Shown here: piece after piece, positions 11,422 through 22,200 of the stretch
How positions within the stretch are numbered: the first letter of the stretch is position 1
Layout: each line of letters opens with the position of its first letter
DNA from: Hortaea werneckii
Taxonomy: Eukaryota > Ascomycota > Dothideomycetes > Mycosphaerellales > Teratosphaeriaceae
Length of the DNA: 64,000 nt
Assembly (NCBI GenBank): GCA_037044905.1
Contig: JBAOKB010000096.1
Span: forward strand, 1 to 64,000
Reading direction: 5' to 3'
The notes under the pieces: model-generated
The model's input: only the letters and a program-made list of their open reading frames with translations
Database searches by the model: none
Told to the model about the DNA's origin: nothing
Position numbers and translations under genes: made by a program

Positions 11422-11767
11422 ATGCAGCCCATAGCCTTGTTTCTGGCACTCCTAGCATCAACTGCCGCAGCACTCCCGTCTGGTGACACCGCTACACCGC
11501 AGGAGCTTACTACACTAAACGAGGATAGCGAGCACCTCTTCAAGCGCTTCTCGTCCTGCAGCAACGGCATAGCTGTCAACTGTGGAAGCGCAAGCACGAG
11601 CTGCTCTGGCAGGAACTGCAAAGTGTGCTGCGGAAGCTGTTGCAAGAAGGTTACAGGTATGTCGGCCATTGAAAGAATCGATTGTAGCACAAGCGCTGAA
11701 CTTCAAGATAGCCCCCAAGAATAATTCTTGCAATAGCCAGACTCCTGTTATACAAGTGAAGTGCTAG
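11422..11767 (+). CDS. small secreted cysteine-rich protein (effector-like)
   Basis: Two exons, 11422-11656 and 11712-11767 (96 aa). Intron 11657-11711 has GTATGT and ATAG ends with a GCTGAAC branch-like site; this choice adds two further cysteines and keeps the frame to TAG. Residues 1-18 form a signal peptide (MQPIALFLALLASTAAA). A short acidic propeptide ends in a dibasic Kex2-type site (LFKR, about residue 42). The mature part of about 54 aa has ten cysteines, including two CC pairs (KVCCGSCCKK), suggesting five disulfides. It fits small secreted fungal proteins: effector, antimicrobial peptide or surface protein. No homologue is recognised. An alternative acceptor at 11736 would give a shorter tail without the last two Cys. 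Confidence 0.72.
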
Positions 11768-12418
11768 TCGCCGTCTGCGCTTGCTTTATTTGGGAACGAC
11801 TTGATTTTAGCATTTACTCGTGTTCTTCGCCTTCTCTTGATAGCACCATCTTCAAGAGGAGCTTGCAATCAAGCAGTCGACTCCAACATTCTACTAGAAG
11901 CATTTCAAAGTAAGAAATTAATTGGGGGAACGTCTGAGCTTTACAACGTGATTTACGCTCGCCCGGCTTAATGCAATGTCAAATTGAGACGCTCCTAAAT
12001 GTGTAAAGGACTACAAGTGTGTGTCACACCTCAACGACTGAAGCGAACAATGACTGGAGCGAGACGGTGACTCATGCAGGCACATATGATGTCTTTCATC
12101 TTTCGACCAAGAGAATGAGTCTATGATGGATGGTGGTCGTCAAAGTGTGTGAAAATACCTTTCAGTCTACATCACACTATGTCTAAACCAAGCCCCATGA
12201 GGAACGACATGCTCAATTAATGATCGTCAGTGCAAGGAGGTCATTGAATGAGGTTCGAAATGGCCGAAGAGCGCAGAGGTCAGGTGAGAGAGGTTGAGAC
12301 GGAACCAAAAAGATCAAAAATCAAAACCAAAAAAAAAAAAAATTAATTAATATAAAATTCCAAAAAAAAAAAGCAAGATGACGCGAATCAACTACAGGAA
12401 CCGTGTGTCTAAAGATAT
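11768..12418. other. intergenic region
   Basis: No coding frame supported. It contains A-rich runs at about 12305-12372; on the minus strand these are T-runs downstream of the tRNA gene. Confidence 0.6.
12361..12372 (-). terminator. probable RNA polymerase III terminator (T-run)
   Basis: A run of about 11 A on the plus strand is a T-run on the minus strand, roughly 47 nt beyond the tRNA 3' end, the usual Pol III stop signal. No T-run lies closer to the gene. Confidence 0.55.
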
Positions 12419-12517
12419 TACACCCAGCGAGATTCGAACTCGCGACTTTCGCATTACCATACGTGTTCCGAAGAACAAATATAAGAACGACACGCTAAGC
12501 CACTGCGTCATGGGTGT
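12419..12517 (-). tRNA. tRNA-Ile (anticodon UAU) with intron
   Basis: Cloverleaf on the minus strand: perfect 7-bp acceptor stem (ACACCCA/TGGGTGT), D arm ACGC/GCGT with loop AGTGGCTTA, T arm GCGAG/CTCGC with loop TTCGAAT, five-base variable loop AAGTC, discriminator A. With T at position 33 the anticodon is TAT, which reads the isoleucine codon AUA. A 25-nt intron (12455-12479) sits directly after position 37, the standard nuclear tRNA intron site, and intron-bearing tRNA-Ile(UAU) is known in yeast. The anticodon stem TCGTT/TGCGA has one T-G wobble and a T-T mismatch next to the loop. The GTTCGAATC B box is intact. Confidence 0.85.
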
Positions 12518-12884
12518 TGACGCTGCATCATCAACCAAGCGGGTACACCCGCGTTGCCTATATCGAGCGACAATGCAGTCCGATGCTTGATCTGCTGTCT
12601 GCAGGTCGCGCATACCCCCGATTTGTCTTGATGTGCAGTGGTGAGGTTTTGGCGATCGAGTCCTTGAATATGCGTTGAATTTAAAGAGGCTGGATAGGGA
12701 CAAGTGAGGATGAGACAGAGAGAAATCTCAGAGCAGAAAAGGAGAGCTATAGCAGAGAAGGTTAGTGTGTTTTTCGGAAGACTCCGGGCGAATTATGTCT
12801 GCGATCTAAGCAGTTGTAAATATGTCTCCCTGCCTTCATGGGATACTGGTGGTCAGACCTTTCGTTTCGTCTCACTTTTCCCAG
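12518..12884. other. intergenic region
   Basis: Upstream flank of the tRNA and 5' flank of the next gene. A CAG directly before the ATG at 12885 could be a splice acceptor for an upstream exon, but no donor or exon is supported. Confidence 0.5.
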
Positions 12885-13379
12885 ATGGAAGTTGAAAGAA
12901 GTCACATGGATTCATTCATAGGCCATGATACCAAAGCAGAACACGATGCTTTAAGCAAATCCAAGGTCGCCATCAAATTCCTGGTCGATCCGAAGACAGG
13001 ACCGCAACCGACACATCTCCGGACCAGGACCATCTTGCGGAGCTTGAGATACGTTACAATCTTCATATTCTGGCGTTTGGTACGATACGCGAAATATGCT
13101 GCCGTCGGAGCAATCGTCGCTGCCGTAAGCGGTACCGCCATCGGATCAGTTGCCAGCGGCGCCGCCTTTTTGCTCGCCCCTACCGGTATCCTAGGCGGTG
13201 CAGGTGTAGGTTTGCTATGGGCAATCGGTCGTTTTGGTTGGCGGAGAGCTAGGGCGAGGATGGACCGGCGCCACCACGATGAGACCGGCGACCCAAGAAA
13301 GGACGAACAGGAGGATGCTCATGAAGGCGTCATGGAGCAGGAACGAGCAATCCGACTCCCTCGTGCCGAACCATGGTGA
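12885..13379 (+). CDS. hypothetical glycine-rich membrane protein
   Basis: 164 aa from the ATG at 12885; an ATG at 12906 (MDSFIGHD) is an equally possible start. Product not recognised. A hydrophilic N-terminus is followed at about residues 60-125 by a long hydrophobic, Gly/Ala-rich stretch with small-residue spacing (GAIVAAVSGTAIGSVASG, then GILGGAGVGLLWAIG) that could form two or three tightly packed helices of glycine-zipper type. The C-terminal 40 residues are highly charged (RRARARMDRRHH, then acidic). No signal peptide, no cysteine pattern. Hydropathy supports a real small membrane protein. Confidence 0.55.
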   Translation: MEVERSHMDSFIGHDTKAEHDALSKSKVAIKFLVDPKTGPQPTHLRTRTILRSLRYVTIFIFWRLVRYAKYAAVGAIVAAVSGTAIGSVASGAAFLLAPTGILGGAGVGLLWAIGRFGWRRARARMDRRHHDETGDPRKDEQEDAHEGVMEQERAIRLPRAEPW

Positions 13380-13446
13380 GCTCAGAGTCTATCCCAGCGT
13401 GTGCGATGATTGAATGGCACATCTCCACCGATTTTACTGTCGCACT

Positions 13447-14284
13447 TCATTGATGCGTCAATGCCTCCCTTCTGGACAACACTACAACAGGATCGGCCTC
13501 GAGCTCAACCTTTTCGTGCTCTCTGGGAGCTTCCGAGATCATTTGCTCTGGTGACAGCTCCATCACATCATATCCACCACTTTCTGCCGCTTGTTTGTCT
13601 CTGTCTTGGTGCATGCCCGGCGTGGGGTAGGTGTCTGTAGACATTGGCGACGGCTGTTGTCTCCAATCCCTCAACGGCTCCGCCTGTGACTCCCGATCTC
13701 TTCCTTCTGCTTTCCTCCTCCGTCGCCTTATCCAGAGCCACACGACAGCAGCCGTGATACAGAGGAGAGGAAGTCCCAGTCCAAGTCCAATTCCCAGACC
13801 TAGCTTCACAGGATCTCCTTCTTCCCCAGATCCTGGGCTCTCCTTGCCACGAATGTAAAAGTCGCTGCTGTTTTGAGAGCATGCTCGACAGCTCATGTCG
13901 TTTGGATTGAAGATATACAGGTATAGCGGCGGCTCTCTGCTCATTCTCGGCAAGACATGGACAGTCCAACCGACGTCTGTTGTCGTGTTTGACTCGTTAG
14001 CTGAACACCATTAGTAGTCGCTTCAAGACAGAGTTGACTGGCACCCATTTACTCAGCAAGTTCATGTGCGACATTGAGCCTTTCTTATTTGGGCCTTGCC
14101 ACAGCTGGACGGTGACAGTCGGCCACGTTGTTTCCCATCTGAAGCGTATCACGTCGCCGGCAGTCACTGTCGTCTCTGTTGATGAGATTCGCGGTGGAGG
14201 GTACTTGAGGTCTATCCGGCCTTGCGCTGCTGCTTGAGACTGCTCAACACAAGCGGCTAAAAGGAGGACATAGAATGGCAGCAT
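13447..14284 (-). CDS. secreted/single-pass type I membrane protein, hypothetical
   Basis: Two exons, 14284-14053 and 14000-13447 (261 aa), joined over a 52-bp intron with GTAAAT/CAG ends and a CTAAT branch point. The ATG at 14284 starts a clear signal peptide (MLPFYVLLLAACVEQSQA); the frame upstream has no ATG. The extracellular part of about 110 aa is beta-rich (TVTAGDVIRFRW, then TVTVQLWQGP), a pattern seen in small fungal Ig-like or Kre9/Knh1-type domains, with NESN/NSS glycosylation sites and a CRAC motif. A Gly/Leu membrane helix (LGLGIGLGLGLPLLCITAAVV) is followed by a basic stop-transfer (RRRRRK) and an 85-residue cytoplasmic tail. Sensor- or adhesion-like topology; function unknown. 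Confidence 0.7.
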
Positions 14285-15262
14285 TGAGTGCTTTGGAAGC
14301 GTTGGCCGCAACGTGTTGAGTGCAGAATGATGGTAACATCACGACTTAGAGAGCTGTGAAAGTCATCGCTCGATGAGACGGCGACTTTAGCACTGCACAA
14401 ATGGAACACAGCATCTCTGCAGCTGAGAATGATCAGGGTATCAGCCCCATGCCGCAGGTCACACATACTTTCCCACGCTCCGCACTTGTACAATTGAGAA
14501 TTCTTTGTGGCTTTTCTGAATTTGGACCAGCCAGATCGACTCAGGAGAGGAAGCGGCTGAAGGCTGAAGGAATGGGCCTAGGCATTTCAAGATGGAGAGA
14601 TATGATCTGCAAAGCTGAACGCTGCACAGCTTCGGGGCCGCCGAATATCCAATGGGCTCAGTGCAAACGTGTCGCGGGTTGCAGCCCTTCCATTTCCTAC
14701 CACGTGTGACACTCAAGGCCATGGTATCGTTAAGCGTACGCTATAGCTACATTCCGGGTTTTAAAAGAGTGGCAAGCGAGCAAATGACTATGACAACAAG
14801 CAGCGAAACGAGATCTTAAGAAAGTAAAAAAGGTCGAAGTCTTATTAAATACTTGGTCCCTCATAGCTGAGCCATGTCTGATCATGGAAAAAAACTGTTG
14901 CAAGGAAAGTAGCATTGTCTTGGTTCAAAGAGCTTCGTACCAGCTCTGACTCTCGTATGAGATGAAGTCCTCTTTCCGTCTGAATATTTTGCAGAGCGCT
15001 CATTTTCCGCGTAGAGGCAAGCTCTCGCTGCCATTTCATGATAAGAGTAGATAGAATACTACAAAAAGAAAGCCGATGAAACGAGGATGCTGGACAGGAT
15101 CTTGAGTCGATAAATGGAGGAGAGTGGAAGTGCACGCAGCCTCGGCGTTTCCTCGGAGAGATGGCAACGTCCATGATGCCGACGCCGGAGCATGTGAAAG
15201 GGAAAGATGCGCGATCATCTTTTCAGAATGGCGACTGCAAAGGTGCAGGTGAACGACTGGCA
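14285..15262. other. intergenic region, divergent promoters
   Basis: Between divergently transcribed genes. Open frames of about 100 codons exist on both strands but lack any recognisable composition or motif. Confidence 0.5.
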
Positions 15263-16176
15263 ATGGACACAAAGTCTTCGGCGATCATTGATTCGCCATA
15301 CCTGCGCTCACTAGTGGTACGCTTTATCTTTAAGACGACTTCTCTGCAACTTCCTGGTACTGACAAGCTTAGGCAGGCGGCATAGCAGGAACAACAGTAG
15401 ACACTTCCCTCTTCCCTCTCGACACACTCAAAACTCGCCTCCAGTCCTCTGCCGGCTTTTGGGCATCAGGCGGCTTCCGTGGCGTTTACAATGGCATTGG
15501 ATCAGCGGTAGTAGGCTCAGCGCCCGGCGCAGCTTTATTCTTCGTCACATATGAAGGGGTGAAAAAGCAATTCGCTGCATCCCCCAATCGAGGGGGTTTA
15601 GGAGAAGCAGGAGGACATATGCTGGCAGCGAGTCTGGGAGAGATCGCCGCATGTATGGTCAGGGTCCCGACTGAAGTGGTGAAGCAGAGGGCACAGGCTG
15701 GACAGTCGCCGACGAGTCTCATGGCTTTGACCTCGATATTACAGCAGAGGAGGACCCATGGCTTTCTTCACGTATGGCGAGAGCTATACAGAGGATGGGG
15801 TATAACGGTCATGCGCGAGGTACCTTTCACGGTCATCCAGTTCCCTTTGTGGGAAGGGCTGAAGAAGTGGGCATTGAACCAGCGGGCAAAGTCTTCGCGA
15901 CCGTCAGATGTCACTGGCGCAGAGAGTGCCATCTTTGGCTCAATTTCAGGCGCTATTGCTGCAGGGTTGACTACGCCGCTTGATGTACTGAAGACGAGAC
16001 TCATGCTTGCGACACAGCGTGAGAGTGCGTTCAGCATTACGAGCAAGATATGGAGGGAGGAAGGAGGCAAAGCATTCTTTAGTGGTGTTGGACCGCGCAC
16101 TATGTGGATTAGCATTGGTGGCGCGGTGTTCCTGGGTAGCTATCAATGGGCGAGCAACCTCTTTGGAGGCGTATAG
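15263..16176 (+). CDS. pet8: mitochondrial S-adenosylmethionine carrier (Pet8/SLC25A26 type)
   Basis: Exchanges cytosolic S-adenosylmethionine for S-adenosylhomocysteine across the inner mitochondrial membrane. Exons 15263-15316 and 15373-16176 (285 aa, the usual size), with a 56-bp intron. Three mitochondrial-carrier repeats are seen: AGGIAGTTVDTSLFPLDTLKTRLQ from residue 19, AASLGEIAACMVRVPTEVVKQRAQ in the middle, and SGAIAAGLTTPLDVLKTRLM in the last third, with PxD/ExxK-type gates. The first repeat closely resembles SLC25A26, which supports the substrate call over other carriers. No cleaved presequence, as normal for carriers. ATG 15263 gives the expected short N-terminus. Confidence 0.9.
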
Positions 16177-16506
16177 AGATCATAGCCCTGTACTATACTG
16201 TATGATACTCATGCCGCTTTTATTCAAGGCCCTAGCGGGCAGGACTCCCATTCACGCCACCAACGTCTTATGACAGGTGATGTGGGCAGTCACGTCTGGC
16301 GAGTCTCTGTTGGGGACTCTTGGTGTTCTCTCACGGTGCTGTGCAGTGTTCTTCGACCATTGCAGCCCACTTCCTTCACGATCACTTGATAGCTCAAGGT
16401 CTTCCAGCTGAAGTGTGTCTGTTGGGACGTTGGCGGACTACCTCCATGCAGTCTTACGTGCCCGCAGGTGTTAGAGCGAGTGCATTACGCAAACCGTTCA
16501 ATCAGC
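16177..16506. other. 3' region between convergent pet8 and upf3
   Basis: Convergent 3' ends; no gene seen. Confidence 0.6.
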
Positions 16507-18099
16507 TCAAGCTGCCTTGTTGCCATTCTGAGCACCGGAACCCGCAGCACTCTGACCGCCTGCATTCTTGCCATCTTTGTTCGCGCCTTGAGCTCCTCCC
16601 CTCCCACCGCCTCTGCCGCCTCTGAAACCACCGCGTCCTCTAGCATTTCCTCCAGCCCCGCGGCCGCCAGTATCTTTGAACTCAAAGACCTCGACGGCAC
16701 CGTTGGCCACTGGCACCTTCTTTGCCTCCAGAGCCTTCTTCAAACTTCCACCGTCTTTGAAAACGGCGATCGCTGTGCCTTTCCTCGGGTCGATTGTCAC
16801 GTTGGCGACTTCGCCAAACTCAGACAGTGAACGTAATATGAGCATCTCGGTCATGCCCTGGCTCGGGTTTGCATGCTTGAGGTAAGCTTTTAGTTGCGAC
16901 GCATTCGCCTGCGCGGGCGCAGGCTGCTGTGCTTGCTTGTTCTGCGCATTTGCTTTCGGACCCGCAGGCGGCTGATTCTTATTCTGCGCTGGAGGCGGAG
17001 GTGTTGAGGTCGATGTAGAAGCTGGTGGCGAGGCTGCGGCTTGCGGTGTCTGCTTGCTAGCATTGGACTGATTGGGTCCGGATTGCTGCTTGGGCTTGAT
17101 GCCCAAGTCTTTTTGTAACATCTTCTTAATACCCTCTGCGTTGCCACGCTGTCTTTGTGGGCCTGGGTTACGGTTCGGCGCTGGGCTAGGCGGCCCAGAA
17201 GCTACCGGTGAAGCAGACTGAGCGGACGCAGGCTGCTGCTTCTGTGTTTGCGCTTGCTTTTTGGAGCGAGCAGAAGACGCTGTTTTAGCGTTTGCTTGTT
17301 GCTGTTGTTGCTGTGCTGTAGCCTTCCCACCAGCTTGCTTGTTCGGCGCCTTAGCTGCCTCCTTAGCTGCCTGTTCCACCTTGTCCTGCTGAGCCCCCTT
17401 TGTGCCCTTCTGAGGCGAAGCACTTTTGCTGTGTGCACTTGCATGGCCCTTGCCGTCTTCCTCTTTTTTCTTTTCGGCCTTTGATGCCGCGTTTTTCGCC
17501 TTATTCGCCTTCCTCTCCCTCAGATCATCAATGAGTGGAGTGCTCTTCACTGCCGGGTGCTCAGCATCATCTTTCGCATCCACTGCCGCTGGCTTTGGAA
17601 TTGGCTGAGTCTCGGACTCCAAGAAAGCAATGAACTCAGGATCTTGGTCGATAGTGCCCTGTCTGTTGTCCAGGCGCTGCTTCACCGCCAGTGGTGTCCG
17701 CTGGTTTGTCGCGAACCCTATGGTCGGCTGTAAATTTTTCAGCTCAACATGGCGATGGGTACCAGCTTTGTCGTGGAAGGCGACGTTGAGGAAACGCTGC
17801 TCGAACTCTCTCACCACGCTCTCATTGGCAACATGTATGTAGCATCGGGATTGTTCCGGCAATTTGCCTGGCGCTCTGATCTTGCCCTGACGGTATTCGC
17901 GCCAGTCTACCTTGCCATTGCCCAGCTTCCACTCCTCGCCCAAAGCCTCTTCAAACTCACTAAGTGTCAAGCCGGGTGGGAGACGGCGGATCTCGAGCTT
18001 CAATCGTGGAGCTGGTGCTTTCGTAGTGGGCGCAGCGCGGGCCGCAGCATTCACAGGTAGTACGCCGCGATCATTCTTTGCAATTTGTTTCGGAGGCAT
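16507..18099 (-). CDS. upf3: nonsense-mediated mRNA decay protein UPF3 (Smg4/UPF3 domain)
   Basis: UPF3 bridges UPF2 and the translating ribosome or junction complex in nonsense-mediated decay. 530 aa, single exon; ATG 18099 (MPPKQIAKNDRG) lies about 30 residues before the conserved domain, and the open frame further upstream is Gly/Ser filler. Residues about 30-170 are the Smg4/UPF3 RNP-like domain (LKLEIRRLPPGLTLSEFEEAL, SRCYIHVANE, FATNQRTPLAVKQRLDNRQGTID). Next comes a long Lys/Ala/Gln-rich disordered region with poly-Gln. A second RRM-like unit near residues 395-475 (EMLILRSLSEFGEVANVTID) and an RGG box close the protein. The extra RRM plus RGG tail suggests added RNA contacts. Confidence 0.92.
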   Translation of the reverse strand: MPPKQIAKNDRGVLPVNAAARAAPTTKAPAPRLKLEIRRLPPGLTLSEFEEALGEEWKLGNGKVDWREYRQGKIRAPGKLPEQSRCYIHVANESVVREFEQRFLNVAFHDKAGTHRHVELKNLQPTIGFATNQRTPLAVKQRLDNRQGTIDQDPEFIAFLESETQPIPKPAAVDAKDDAEHPAVKSTPLIDDLRERKANKAKNAASKAEKKKEEDGKGHASAHSKSASPQKGTKGAQQDKVEQAAKEAAKAPNKQAGGKATAQQQQQQANAKTASSARSKKQAQTQKQQPASAQSASPVASGPPSPAPNRNPGPQRQRGNAEGIKKMLQKDLGIKPKQQSGPNQSNASKQTPQAAASPPASTSTSTPPPPAQNKNQPPAGPKANAQNKQAQQPAPAQANASQLKAYLKHANPSQGMTEMLILRSLSEFGEVANVTIDPRKGTAIAVFKDGGSLKKALEAKKVPVANGAVEVFEFKDTGGRGAGGNARGRGGFRGGRGGGRGGAQGANKDGKNAGGQSAAGSGAQNGNKAA

Positions 18100-19263
18100 G
18101 GCAAGGCTGGCCTCGGCGGTGACCAGGCCTTGAGGGTTGTCTCTCTTGCAGGACGTGGGGTCAGATCCGCGTGAAGTGGGAGGGCTTGAGCGGAAGCGGC
18201 AGGGAAATCCCGTTCCCGACCCGCCGCCACCATTTGAAGTGAATGTACTGTGACCCTTCTGTGTACCTCCAACTACATTTCTTTCAAAGCAAGATCGCAC
18301 TCAAACACGTATCAGTTTGTGCAAGCAGCTTCTACTTGCATAACCACCGCTACTACTCCTTGAAGCACATTGTGCGATCTTGTGCATCTTGTGCATCTCG
18401 TATGCCCAAGCGAGCCCTATGGGATGGTTGGCTAATTCACTTTTCATGCATATTGAGCCGCCTGCCAGCAATTTAAGTGGCTAATCTCTTTCCTGAAATT
18501 CCCATGCAAGTGACTGCAGTTTGCCAGAGTTCGCCGCTGCATGCAAGCACTACCGATGCAATACACATGCAACGCGCTGCAGGAACAACAAAGCCGTATG
18601 CATGCCGTGTCTCAACGACCAAGCATCCCCTGTGTTACGATGTTCCGAACTGAGGCTGCTGAGCTGCGAACCGCCGCATCAGCTGTTACACGACTCAACT
18701 ATATGGTCTCTGGCGCAGGAGCTTTTTGTGCTCACCGCATGAGTCACATTGCATACTTGATTAACATGCACTTCTCTACCACTGCGGCGTTTGAAACTGT
18801 CAAGAAAGGCATCAATGACAGTAATACGTAAATTTATCTGCGAAATACCACCTGATAAGGACTTTGCCGAAATTTCCCTGGCCGTGGGGCCGTTCCTCTG
18901 CATATTCTGACCCTGTCCCGAAATATGTTGAATAGACGACAGCCGAGAGAAGGCGGAACAAGATCAAATGGCCTTGAAAGTCAAAGCCTATGTACAAAAA
19001 CCGAATAAAACATCATAATCTGAATGCGCCAGCGCTAAATCATGCTCTCAAGTGAACGCTTCAATGAACTAGCGAAATTTCTCGTCGTAAGGTACTTATA
19101 AAGGCATCGTGACGTCGTGACAATTAGATTAGGACTGCCCACTCAGCGCCGTTCAAACGTAGAAAGTGCTTTATGACCGGCGAGCACCCACTATGAGGCG
19201 TTTATGCGAAGACAAGCTTGGGGTCAAATGCTTCTAGGCTTCAAAGTAGGACCCTTGCCGAGA
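18100..19263. other. intergenic region
   Basis: 5' flank of upf3 and 3' flank of the WD40 gene, both on the minus strand. Only short unsupported frames. Confidence 0.6.
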
Positions 19264-22200
19264 TTAGAGAAAGCCGGCAGAGTTGTAAACGCCCTGCTGT
19301 AGCGTATCTGGCGGCATGTTGGCTCGGATTTCTTTCGGGTTTCTGTATCCATTCGAACTTTGGTTCCTGCTTTGGCCTCTTGATGGCGGCAGGCTCGACG
19401 GCGGAATTGTGGTCTCTTGAAATTTTGCCTCCAAGCCGGGGCCAGGTGGATGAGGGGGCGGCGGAGGGGGCGGTGGAATACGCTGATCGGAATCTGCAGA
19501 TGCCAAGGTTTGTTCGTACGGACTTTTTGCTCGGTTTCCAAAACTCTCTCTACGCGAACTCTGGGGTATCGGAGGCAACACAGTCTCATAGGGTGTATGT
19601 TTGAAAGCAGCACTGTCAAGAGTCGGAGGGCTTTTGGCGCGATGAGTGCCTCGAGACTGGCTGCGCATGCGCTCCGTCACGCCCTTAAATCGGGAGCCAA
19701 TGCTGTCGCTCATACTGCCCCTGCCCCGCCTGTGCATCGTAATGGTCGGCGATGCCGTGTTCGCACGCTGTGAAGGTGCTGAAGGATAGGTCGTTTGAGG
19801 TAACGTTTGGATGACAGCGCTCGGAAGACGGGGCGGAGCGTTGACGACTTGGTGATTCTCCATGCCGATATTGATCAGTTCCGAGCTTCCCCTCTGATGC
19901 GCGTGGAACATAGTCGGGGGCGGAGGAGGGACAGGTGGTCCCACAAGATGTTGCAGCTCCGGTAAGACAGGCGGTACGTCCACGACGATATCGGTCCCCT
20001 CTATGGGAACGTCAATAATTTGCTGGTCCTTCTTCAACGCCTCGTCGATGCTTAACGGACGACTTGAGGCTTCAGACGGTACAAAGGCGTCAGGGGGCGA
20101 TATCTTCCTGATATGACCTCGACCTCCAGATTGACGCCTGGCTGAAGAAGGTAAGGTTGACTTGTACGCAGGATGAATGACGCAATTCATGTGCTCTGGC
20201 GGTGCCGATGCAGAGCGTGCGTGATCATCTTGGCCTTTCTGGCCAAAGGTTGTGGAAGGTAGCAGAGGTCCCAGATGGTCAACTTGCTGTCCCTGTCCCG
20301 GATTATCCGCAGACTGTAGAGAGGATGTTGCCTGGCCAGAAGGCAAAGATGACGATGGCAGGCTGCTAACGTTTGACCCAGTCACTTGGCTTAGACTAGA
20401 CCCACTCAAGCTACCACCAAGAGACGAGAGCTCACTTGCATTGCCTGGAATATCAGGAACAGGTGGGACTCGATCGCTCTCATCTGGCGCTGTACCCATG
20501 TAGCGAGGATGCCTCATAGCTCTAGGAGTCGCCGGAAGACCTATAACTGGTAGAGAATGGCCGTTCGTGTCACCGCCAGCTTTAGCGTTGTATCTGGACA
20601 TGGCGTCTGGATCTACTGTATGACTTCTGGACAATGGCGGTTGGGTGGAGTTTGGACTATTGCCAAGTTCGGTATGAGAACGTCCGCCTATCTTCGGACG
20701 TCCGCTTGAATTCGGCGGTGCGAAGTCTCCAGGTAATGGTATTGTAGGCGCTGATGGTCGTCGCGCAAGTGACAGACGGCGCTCCTCGAGCTCGATTGCT
20801 GCGAGCTGTTTTCGACTTAGGCCGTGCGACCGCTTTGAACTTGCCTCAGAAGCGGTGTTGTGAGAAGATTGCGAAGCGCTATCATTGGCAGCGCTGACCA
20901 CGGACGAATTGGGCGTTGCGAAAGTGGCTGCGTCTGGTGCCAAGTTTCTACTGTTCGACCTGGCACGTGTACTCCGACTTGCCGCACGACGGGCTTGCAG
21001 ACCTTCGGCAGGACGACGGCTAGAGCTTCGAGATCTCAAGCGGAATCTTCGGCCGTCGCTCTCTGTGTCATGGGTTTCTTCCATTTTGTGTGCGGCGGGG
21101 AGTGGAGAGGAAGGCGACCTTGTGGTGGCGCCATTCTGACGGCTGGCACTACGGCCTCGCCCCGTCCGTGAGGCTTCCAAAATTTGAGACGGGCTTTTTG
21201 CTCTTCTGGTCCGTGGAGCGCCTGGTTTTGCGGGCTTTGCGCTTTTGTAAGATTCCGAAATGGGAGACACCACCTTGTAGAAACTTTCATCATCCGTCGT
21301 TGCAGGTTCTACTGCGTTCTGCGTCTCCATTTTCCGTTGATGTGCCTGTGCGATTTCTCCAGGTGACATGGGAACAGGAGACGCAGGGGAGCGCTTGGGT
21401 GCCTTGATATATCTGGCCACGTCTGGGTTCGGGAGTTCAGAATGGAGACCAGCTCTACTGCCACCTCGACGAGATCGGCTTTCATCACGTCTGCTTTCGC
21501 CGCGCTTGCGACTTCGTGCGCGACTTTGCGCACGTCCCTCACGCGCCACACTTCTGGCTTCTTCGACGCTACTAATATAGTCTTGTATAGAGCGGGCTTT
21601 GAGGCTATTGCCAGTCCTTGGAGGGCTTGACTCGCGTGTTGAATTCATGGATGGTCTTGCCTCGTAATCAGAGCCAAGCTGCTCGTTGCTTGAAGTGGGC
21701 GACGGTTGGTCGACATAATGCGTTTCAATCACATCGACCTCCAAGTCCTTTTTCTTTGCTTGGCCGTTTCGTGACGGCTCTCGAGCAGAAGAATTCGCGT
21801 TCTCGCTTAGCCGATCGCAGGCGTTATATGAAGGAGGCGGTAGACGATCATTCTGGCGTGAAGATGGCCGCAAGGGGTTGCTCGTTGTCGGTTTGAGAGC
21901 TGTTGCCGGCTCAGGAACATTCTCGACGTCTGAATTAGCTCTATTTCGTATGGAGTGCTGATCTCGCTCCCGGTTGGCAAAGTCTCGAGCAGCAGTGACG
22001 GGTGTGGCGATTTCGGCAGCTTCTTGCTTCGCGCGCTCAATGTCGTTGCGAGATGGTAAGCGCCTTCTCTTACTGAAGCCACCAGGGGTTGCGGTCCGTG
22101 CTGTTGATGGATCACGGACTACTCGTTCTCGCTGTCGCCAACCGCCTCCGGGCGAGAGCGCCGATTCGGCAATCGGTGTCACACCGGCGTGAGTAGTTGA

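Noticed and set aside
11657..11688. Shorter 32-bp intron in the secreted-protein gene
   Set aside because: Keeps the frame but is below the usual minimum fungal intron size; the 55-bp choice fits better.
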